NCBI GenBank assembly: GCA_024741835.1
Contig: JAENRP010000023.1
Span: 1,016-65,015 of the forward strand
Direction: 5' to 3'
Source: Diplocarpon mali
Lineage: Eukaryota; Ascomycota; Leotiomycetes; Helotiales; Drepanopezizaceae
Length of the DNA stretch: 64,000 nt
The translations under genes and the position numbers were made by a program. Numbering within the stretch: the stretch's first letter is position 1; every line of letters begins with the position of its first letter. Below the pieces are notes generated by a model that ran no database searches, had not been told where the DNA came from, and worked only from the letters and a program-made list of their open reading frames with translations. Positions 57,066-64,000 of this stretch are shown one piece after another.

Positions 57066-58821
57066 GTTTGAGAATGTCTGGGCGGCGCCAATGAGGGATG
57101 GGTTCCCGTTGTAAAATTGGCATCGGCACCTTAAGTTCTACCAAGATCCAATAGTCGCTGACTTAGAGCGGGATCTTTTGGCGGGGATCCTGGATCTATA
57201 CCAACCTCTCTTCATACGACCAATATCATTTTCTACAAACTCAGGTTACTCTCTTTCCCGATAGCAAACTGATTCGTCAAAATGTGTATGAGGCATTCTG
57301 AATCCTTCCACTCATCCTCACCCGTCAGAGAAAAACTGCCCATCAAAATTTACCAACGTAGTTTTGATGGAATTAAATCCGAAAAAGGGTTTGTAGTCAT
57401 GGGACTCAACCTGATACACAGTTCTGGTCTGCTTCACCACCCACCTAAACGATAAGGTCTGTAAACACGGACAAAATAGCAGTAACTTGCCCAAACCTTC
57501 TTCTCAGATTCTCGATGTATTAGGAGATTGGAACTTTGATACAGTCATTATCACGCAAGAAAATTTGATTGGCCCAGCTCCTTTCATGACGGCTTCCGAG
57601 TGCTGAATATCTCAGGCGTACAAGAAGGAAGCAATTATTCGGAGGCTGATTGCGCCGCCTCTGACTGGAATACCCGACATCATAAGACAACTCAGTCATC
57701 TTTTCGAGGCATACTTTGCCTGTTTCTCCATCACAGTTCTTCTCAATCAATCACTTTGTGAGCTGTCATGTGAATCATTCACTAAATAGGGTGATCAGAA
57801 ATTGAGGTTACGATCCATGCATAGACCATGCGGAGTTTGTCCATACTTCTCAGCTAATTTTGCTGCAACAAACCCTCATTCATATAGGCATAAAATTTTA
57901 CAGCTACATGGCAACTTTGTGGCTTGTGGATATCATTATATCTACTTTTCATATTCTTTTTACGTCTTCACGGGCTATTTTATCGCGACCAAACCCAAAC
58001 AGTTAATCTTACTATCACAGTTCCATAATATCAAGTATTTCCTTACACTTGAAGCGAACCCCGGAGCCTCCACAGGCTGATGCAGGCAACATTTGAAGTG
58101 GAAGGGCTGGTACTCGGCCTTCGCTTGATACCCGCTTCACACTGGCTTCACCACTCCCCAATCGAGGTCAAGATATGATCTCGCATCTTGAAAGTGAATA
58201 AAAATGCGATCCGCAACCTAAATAGCCCGTTCACTAGAGTTGTACTTCTCGCCTCAAGAATGAAGCAGCTTCTATATCAGGAGGTGGCCTGGACTCGGCT
58301 AGTTCAGTGTAATCACCAACCCTAAAGCGGGAAATATAACCATTCCAAGAGGTCCATACTCTGAACGATAGTATCATGGATTACGTGAAATGTTTCGAGC
58401 TCATCATAGGTTTACTCGCAAGCTTATTGCGCTGTCACCCGGAATTGATGATACCGATTCTCCATTAAGCCAGATAATGGCAGTGTGAAGTATATTAAGA
58501 GGATGTGACTACTTAGCCATCTTGAAGGCATATTCTTTTCAGGAATACCTATCTTTATTTACATAATGCAGCTCTACCCGCTTCGCTAGTTGGCATACTT
58601 GTCATCCTAAGAACCTCGCCTTAAAATGAGACTTTTCAGGAATGCAAAGAGGTGTACAGAACACCTAAGCACTAGACGTTCAATTTAGCTATACAACAAT
58701 ATGAAGCGAAGACTGAAATACCGAAAAGCCAATCCAGCTCCCCAGATTCGCAGGTATCTCACAGAAACCCCGTGATAGAGGGCGCAGGCATACCTTGGGC
58801 GCTTGGCATGGCTTCCCAAAT

Positions 58822-59442
58822 TAAACAAAGACAGCGATGTGCAACAGACTCGACCATTCCCGATAATGAAGCATTTAGCAAGCTCAACTTATTTCACAAA
58901 GCCTCGCTTCTCTTTCAGTCCCCCAAGTCCATTATATTTTACTGCGCGCCGCAATTTCATTGAACTGTTTTTAAGATGTACTTTTTTTGCTTTCAGGCCA
59001 AGGAAGCAGAAGATCCTAGAACTTTACACTTAGAACATCGCATTGCGGCTTTATGGTTATCACCTAATCAAAGTAAGCAGATACAGCGAAGTGCAACAGA
59101 ACCCGGTAACTCTCCTCTCGCCTATGCTAGACCCACTTGCCTGCCATGTGGCTATGCCTTCCAAAACCACTCACGAGCTGTTATGGTATTGTTACACGTC
59201 GCGGTATCGAATAGTTGTTTTTGAATATATAATTTTAGTCTTTGCATCAATGAGAACAGCCCAAGCGCCTAGAAAATCAGTCGAATGGTCAAAGTCGGCC
59301 GGCCTCCTGTGCGTCTTGTAAAAGTAAACAAAGATTTCGATATGTAACAGGATCGTTCATCAAACTCTGACACTCGCTAGACCCACTAATTATCCATCTG
59401 CCTATCGAGGAAAGTCAACAAACCTTCGATATGCAACAAAGG
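58822..59442. repeat. Diverged repeat family of about 90-250 bp spacing
   Basis: Four related cores, roughly AAAGTAAACAAAGATNTCGATATGCAACAG, begin near 58822, 59070, 59321 and 59411. At least the last three are followed by CTCTC...CTCGC-type words (for example TCGCTAGACCCACT near 59372 and CTATGCTAGACCCACTTGCC near 59122). They are diverged and imperfect, like an old tandem or dispersed repeat. Confidence 0.5.
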
Positions 59443-60089
59443 TAATGGTTCTCGCCCTCGCTTGAGCCACCTGCTCTGCGGTCTTGCTCTCAATTATCAA
59501 ATCAAATCAACTTCGTCTCACAAACATTTTAGTCTGAGAAATTTACTAAATCGTACCATGAAAGCTTATGAGAACCTTATTGACCTCACATCTACCTACT
59601 TTTCGTATGTAGCACTCACGACTCTTCATCATATCATTCTTGAAGCAGATCGTGGTTAACGAACAGCATTTTTGTAAATATATCTCCATTCTCTACTCAG
59701 AGTTTATCAGTAACCTGACCAAGAGACTCGAAATCTAGCCGAAGATTACTTTCTGCTTTAAGCCAATATATACAAGCATATAGTTTTGATAAAGAAGAAG
59801 GGAGACTGGCGACGTGCAAAAAGTCGCTTATCTGCTTCTCCACCGGTTCGGGAAATGAAGAAGCTTACCGTAACTACGCAACAAATACTACGCATAAGGT
59901 AAAATGATAACGGATTTGGCGTCTATATACGTTTCTAGGATATTATGGAAGGTTCTACTTTCAAGAGTACTGAAATAGGGGTGTACCTAATAATAATTAA
60001 ATATGAATTCGCTACTTTACAAGTCCAAATCACTGCAATTCAATTTATAGCTAGTATTAAGTGTACCTATACCAAAGACCCTTGGGAAG

Positions 60090-60405
60090 ACAACGACTTG
60101 CGATCAACGATTACAATATCATACTCCCTTTAGAAGATAATATAAGAGACTATATTAAGAGGAAATACCTAGATATTTAAAGTTAAAATAAGAGGCTATA
60201 AGAAGTTGTATTAAAGGCTTAGGAATCAATCACAACTGAAATAATTAGATAATTGACTAGGGAAATGCCAAAAAGAAATAAAGCAGTCATTGAAGCATAA
60301 GGAGGATATATATAATACCAAGAAAATCATATGAAGCAGCGCTGCCAAGTATCTAGCTCTTATAACTGTGCGCACTGTCTAGAATTCCGGAATCATTACC
60401 CTTAC
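60090..60405 (+). mobile_element. Second Tc1/mariner fragment (3' end)
   Basis: On the plus strand, codons near 60135-60300 read NIRDYIKRKYLDI, then a broken KRL..VVLKA-ESI and REMPKRNKAVIEA-GGYI. They align block by block with the transposase C-terminus of the 6.9-8.1 kb copy. The same non-coding 3' sequence follows: the 13-mer GCCAAGTATCTAG at 60344-60356 matches its counterpart at 6912-6924 on the other strand, and CTAGAATT plus an AATCATTA end resemble the terminal repeat. The 5' half is not recognisable. The copy is older or more heavily RIP-mutated than the first. Confidence 0.85.
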
Positions 60406-60718
60406 TATGAAATACATCTTGTTCATAGGCATATCCCAATTGCCCAAGAGGGCCTGTCATATCAAGTTCTATTTTTACATGTTGCAAGTTTTATGCTTCT
60501 TCTTTCACCCACATAGCAAGCCTACTTTGAACTTGCTCGTATCAACATTCATGTGATTTCGTTACTTCTTGACTGGGCCTTCTCCGCTAATTGATTATTT
60601 AGTCCTAATCACCAGGCAATCCCACCAACCATCCAAGAATACAAGATGATCAAACAATGTTAGTTTGGGTCATTGTGGTATATGATTAGAGAACAATAGC
60701 TCCCTGAAATACACTTTC

Positions 60719-62673
60719 CTACGAATTTTTTATCATCCTCTTCAGCCCTTTAATCTTCTCCCAAAGCCCGACCCCATACCCAACCTCCACCACCGCTCTC
60801 GTGAACTCATACCCCTTCATTGTATCCGGAATCGGATAGTGAATCTGGCTTGGGATCGCTGTCTTGAATCCTGCCCAGAATAATCTATCCTCGCAAACAG
60901 CCTTGATATTGCAAAGCCCTCTCAAGCCCTCTTCACCTGCAAATCTTCCATACCCGCTACCGCGTTGACCGCCAAAGGGTAATTGGACCGCATAGTAGAC
61001 TGCAAAATCGTTGACGGATACCATGCCAGTCTTCAGATTCCTGATCACGCCATCCACGATGTAGCCTGGTGCGCCAAAGATGGAGGCGCCAAGACCAAAG
61101 TCTGGCGCATTGGCGATCCGACACGCTTCTTCGGCGTTCTCAGCTTTCATGAGAACACAGATTGGGCCGAAGCACTCTTCTTTAGCAATGGCCATGTCGG
61201 GAGTGACATCGACGAGGAAGGTGGGCTGGAAGTAGTGCCCCGATTGGTGGACTGGGTGATTGAATCTTTGGCCACCGGCAAGCAATCGAGCCCCGTCTTT
61301 CACAGCAGAAGAAACAAGTCTCTCTAGTCTATCAAAAGAGGCATCTGAGATCATAGCTCCCACATCCACCTGCGCATCTTTTGATGCATCTAGAGTCGAG
61401 CCAACTCGAAGAGCTTTGATCCGTGGTTCGAGCTTATTCACAAGCTGATCGTAAACCAAAGGACATGCGATGATGCGTTCGATTCCGATACAATTCTGAC
61501 CAGCAGCCTGGAAAGTACCTCGAAGCAGGATTTCGATGATACGAGGAAGATCTTTGCTGGCAGAGTCCAAAACAATTGCGGCATCCTTTCCCCCCAACTC
61601 AGCAATGACCGGCGTGAGAGACTTGGCGGCGGATGCTGCAACTAGCCTCGCAACGGGTCGGCTACCAATGAAGGTAACATGAGAGACAGACGGATGAGAA
61701 GTCAAGTGGTTCGCGGTATGAGGCCAAGTAGTAACGACTTGGACCAGGTTGGTATTGTGGCCACAGACGTGTAGAGCATCTTTCACAATGTGTGAAAAGT
61801 AACTACTACTCCACGCCGTGTATTCAGACGCCTTGACAACAATCCCATTTCCGGCAAAAATGGCAGATATTACAGGACCAATCAGGTTATGGAAAGGATA
61901 GTTCCAGGAGACTAAAGCAGAGACCACACCAAGAGGCTCGTAGACAACCGTATTCTTCTTGTACATCATGAGGAGGTTCGTAGGTCGGTGGGAACGCTTC
62001 AATGCCTTCTCCCCGTGTCTAAGAGTCCAGCGGAGCTTTTCCACTGTCACCAGTATCTCGCCTAGCGTAGCATCGATCATGGTCTTTCCCGAGTCCAGGC
62101 AGGCAACTCGGCAAATATCCTCCTGATTATCTAGTATAAATCTAAGCATGCATCGAAGAACTTGTCGTCGTTGTGTGAAGGTTGTATTCTTCCATCTCTG
62201 CTGCGCCGATTGGGCTTTCTCGACTGCGCGGTCAATACCCTCTGGCGTAGTGGGGTTGACGAGGCCCAGGAACTCGCCAGTAGCTGGAGCGTAGCATTGG
62301 ATAGCGGTTGAGCCAGGGGCCTGTAATTCATTAACGTTAGACCTGTACATGAGGTATTGAGCTTTCTTACCTTGATCGAAGGGTTCTCCATAGCTCTGCC
62401 ATTTCCTGGAGGGTTGGGTACGTCGATTGTGTATTTTATGATCCTCTCTCCTTCCCCAGTGCACCATGTGAAGAGTTTGATCCCAAAGTACATCCAGACT
62501 GCTACGAGTAACAAAACGCCGCCGATAAAATAGACCAAGTACCACCACCTGCAGATTGTCAAAACTCGAAACTTAATGATTTAGAAGCATGTGTTGACAT
62601 TCACTCACACCTCATTATCTCCATTATCATCTAGGTAAAACCACTTCCGTTCGACTGGCACTTGTCCCTCCAT
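60719..62673 (-). CDS. Membrane-anchored aldehyde dehydrogenase (MSC7-like)
   Basis: Exons 62673-62609, 62548-62371 and 62320-60719 (introns of 60 and 50 bp) give 614 residues, about 110 more than a soluble ALDH. The spliced N-terminus is MEGQVPVERKWFYLDDNGD and a transmembrane helix follows at residues 24-46 (WYLVYFIGGVLLLVAVWMYF). The ALDH fold shows SWNYPFHN (219-226), the general-base Glu322 in ELGGKD, the catalytic Cys358 in AGQNCIG and EECFGP. It ends in a tail rich in Lys and hydrophobic residues (LWEKIKGLKRMIKNS). The yeast homologue Msc7 is such an N-anchored ALDH. The enzyme oxidises an aldehyde with NAD(P)+; the substrate cannot be told. The NAD-binding Gly-x-Gly motif is GSRP, slightly different from GSTEVG. 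Confidence 0.9.
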
Positions 62674-64000
62674 TGCGTCAATTTTGTCTTCTTTTTCGGA
62701 CGAATCTTTCAGCCTCGTTGACAAGGTCCAGTGGCAGAATTGAAGAATGACAATTGGAGATTTCACGCGTAGAAGGTGACTTGGATGTACGCCTTAGAAC
62801 TGCATCGCGACAAAGTAACAGCCAGATGTAAAGAAGGCCGAATTCGAAAAAAGCGATACTCCATTAAAACGAGCTCCTCTTGTCCTCACGCGCTCGACAA
62901 TTTTGAATCTGGGGAAGGAGGATCCCTGCTAGCGCTGTCATCTTAACCAGATATAAATACTGTGGGTACAGTAGTTTTTATTGTTCCGGACCGATAACCC
63001 CATGTTCGTATGCTTCTTTCGGCCTGTCTCGCGGGCCGGGCGAGGGAACTTTGATACCATTCTGCTCTGGAGGTGTCTGTTGCATCTGATATGTCTTCAG
63101 GATTTCTCATGCAAGCTGGGAGCTTACTTTATTCGCTGGATTCAGAATAACATGAGGTTTGGAGGTTTCAGCATCACTTCAACCTCTAACTACATGAGAG
63201 GCCCATGGGAATTACTAAGTAAGCAAGTCTCGCTCTTTGATTTTAGATACAAAGTTTCAATACACATCTCCTGAGTGTTTCCAGATCCTGAGTGGCGTGT
63301 CAGGGCTATCAGCTAGATCCACGATTAAAAAGACCCATCTAGCTCGTACAGATTCAAAAGGAGAACTTGCAGCCGCAACATAAATACGAAACGTGACCTA
63401 GGTAGCAGACGAGCCCCGCGGTTCGAAAAATTGAGAATTAACCTACCAGCTGCCAAACCAAAATTTAAGTAAGCGAGGATGACAATGCGAGCTTCCTTGA
63501 ACAGCAATGTTTTCTACTTGGCACTCTTCTGCTCGACACCGGTCGTAGAGTTTCCAGTGTTTTTGTTTTCTTCTTACGTGATTGAATCTTCGAGCGTACC
63601 TAGGTAGATGTCTAGTGCAGAGTGGAGAGACTCCAAAGCTGGCCTCTTCGCTCGACCACGAACCCGTTCAAAATAAAAATAGCCGACCGGTTGAGCATGA
63701 GCCAGATATGAAAGGTGGTATTGTAGTATCCTCGAATGATTAACTCTCCAATGATTAACTTTTAGCTCTTCTCGATAATCTGTTTTCGAGGGTAGCATTG
63801 GTTGTGTAAACCCTCTACAAAGCTGAAATGCATCAGAGGAAGTTCGAAGCTTTGGGCACTGCCCGTCAATGTAATCAGTGTTTGGTACACATTAATGATA
63901 AAGCACTCGAAAAATACAGTCGGCGTTTAATCTTTTAGCGGCCAACTATTTACACTAGTACAGGAGACAAAGGAAAGAATGCAGAGAGTCATCTAAAGGA
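62674..64000. other. Right edge, no gene recognised
   Basis: About 1.3 kb to the window edge. The first part is the ALDH promoter. A TATAAATA-like motif near 62951 and frames of 60-97 codons (62981-63274, 63325-63507) are not gene-like. A gene may begin beyond the window. Confidence 0.5.

Larger units (their letters stand above)
55863..60718. other. AT-rich 4.9-kb region with relics
   Basis: No intact gene is recognised. It contains a possible coding remnant near 56175-56292 (+) and another at 56627-57065 (-), a family of diverged repeats at 58.8-59.45 kb, and a second fragment of the Tc1/mariner element at 60.1-60.4 kb. The remainder is AT-rich with only short frames. Confidence 0.6.

Overview
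This window is nuclear DNA of a filamentous ascomycete (Pezizomycotina). The introns are short, mostly 46 to 60 bp, with GT/AG ends and CTAAC/CTGAC-like branch sites. The gene set is typical of such fungi (DIM-5-type H3K9 methyltransferase, DEF1, GID4, fungal aldolase), and a transposon carries textbook repeat-induced point mutation (RIP). A leotiomycete is plausible, but that is a guess. I find 19 protein-coding genes, one transposon relic with a second partial copy, one cytochrome P450 relic and several satellite-like arrays. Exon boundaries below were worked out by hand from splice signals and reading-frame continuity.

Layout. 0.5-2.6 kb: homeobox regulator (+). 2.6-4.8 kb: tandem-repeat desert. 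4.8-6.4 kb: NUG1 GTPase (+). 6.9-8.1 kb: RIP-killed Tc1/mariner element. 8.9-10.1 kb: bHLH factor (+). 11.5-12.2 kb: P450 relic. 13.1-14.2 kb: DIM-5/KMT1-type methyltransferase (-), divergent from RRP1 (14.7-15.4 kb, +). 15.7-17.4 kb: sphingoid base kinase (-). 18.2-21.2 kb: SEC26 beta-COP (-), divergent from Mago nashi (21.6-22.3 kb, +). 23.0-24.1 kb: GID4 (+). 24.5-25.2 kb: small membrane protein (+). 25.2-29.3 kb: gene-poor, with gene-like debris. 29.3-30.4 kb: HVA1-type TUDOR protein with a Glu/Lys tract (-). 32.3-34.2 kb: membrane-anchored ubiquitin protease (-), divergent from mitochondrial ribosomal protein bL9m (34.8-35.8 kb, +). 36.6-38.1 kb: FBA1 (+). 38.7-40.0 kb: KES1-like oxysterol-binding protein (+). 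40.9-44.1 kb: large disordered single-pass membrane protein (-). 44-49 kb: GC-rich, repeat-laden, no convincing gene. 49.3-49.8 kb: small secreted protein (+). 50.9-53.9 kb: DEF1 (-), divergent from an unrecognised gene (54.3-55.9 kb, +). 55.9-60.7 kb: AT-rich, relics and a second transposon fragment. 60.7-62.7 kb: membrane-anchored aldehyde dehydrogenase (-). The remainder has no recognisable gene.

Most genes are single-copy housekeeping functions (ribosome biogenesis, COPI coat, exon junction complex, glycolysis, lipid metabolism, protein degradation, transcription). They are not a pathway cluster. One thematic link is that a DIM-5-type enzyme, which in Neurospora marks RIP-mutated DNA with H3K9 methylation, lies about 5 kb from a RIP-mutated transposon. 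This is probably coincidence. The least explained items are the 1,082-residue membrane protein, the TUDOR/Glu-Lys protein, the decayed exon-like segments in the AT-rich deserts and the pentanucleotide satellite at 46 kb. I see no convincing undescribed system; the strongest findings are the intact-frame RIP relic, the GC-AG intron and possible homopolymer frame break in the methyltransferase gene, and the two unknown proteins.
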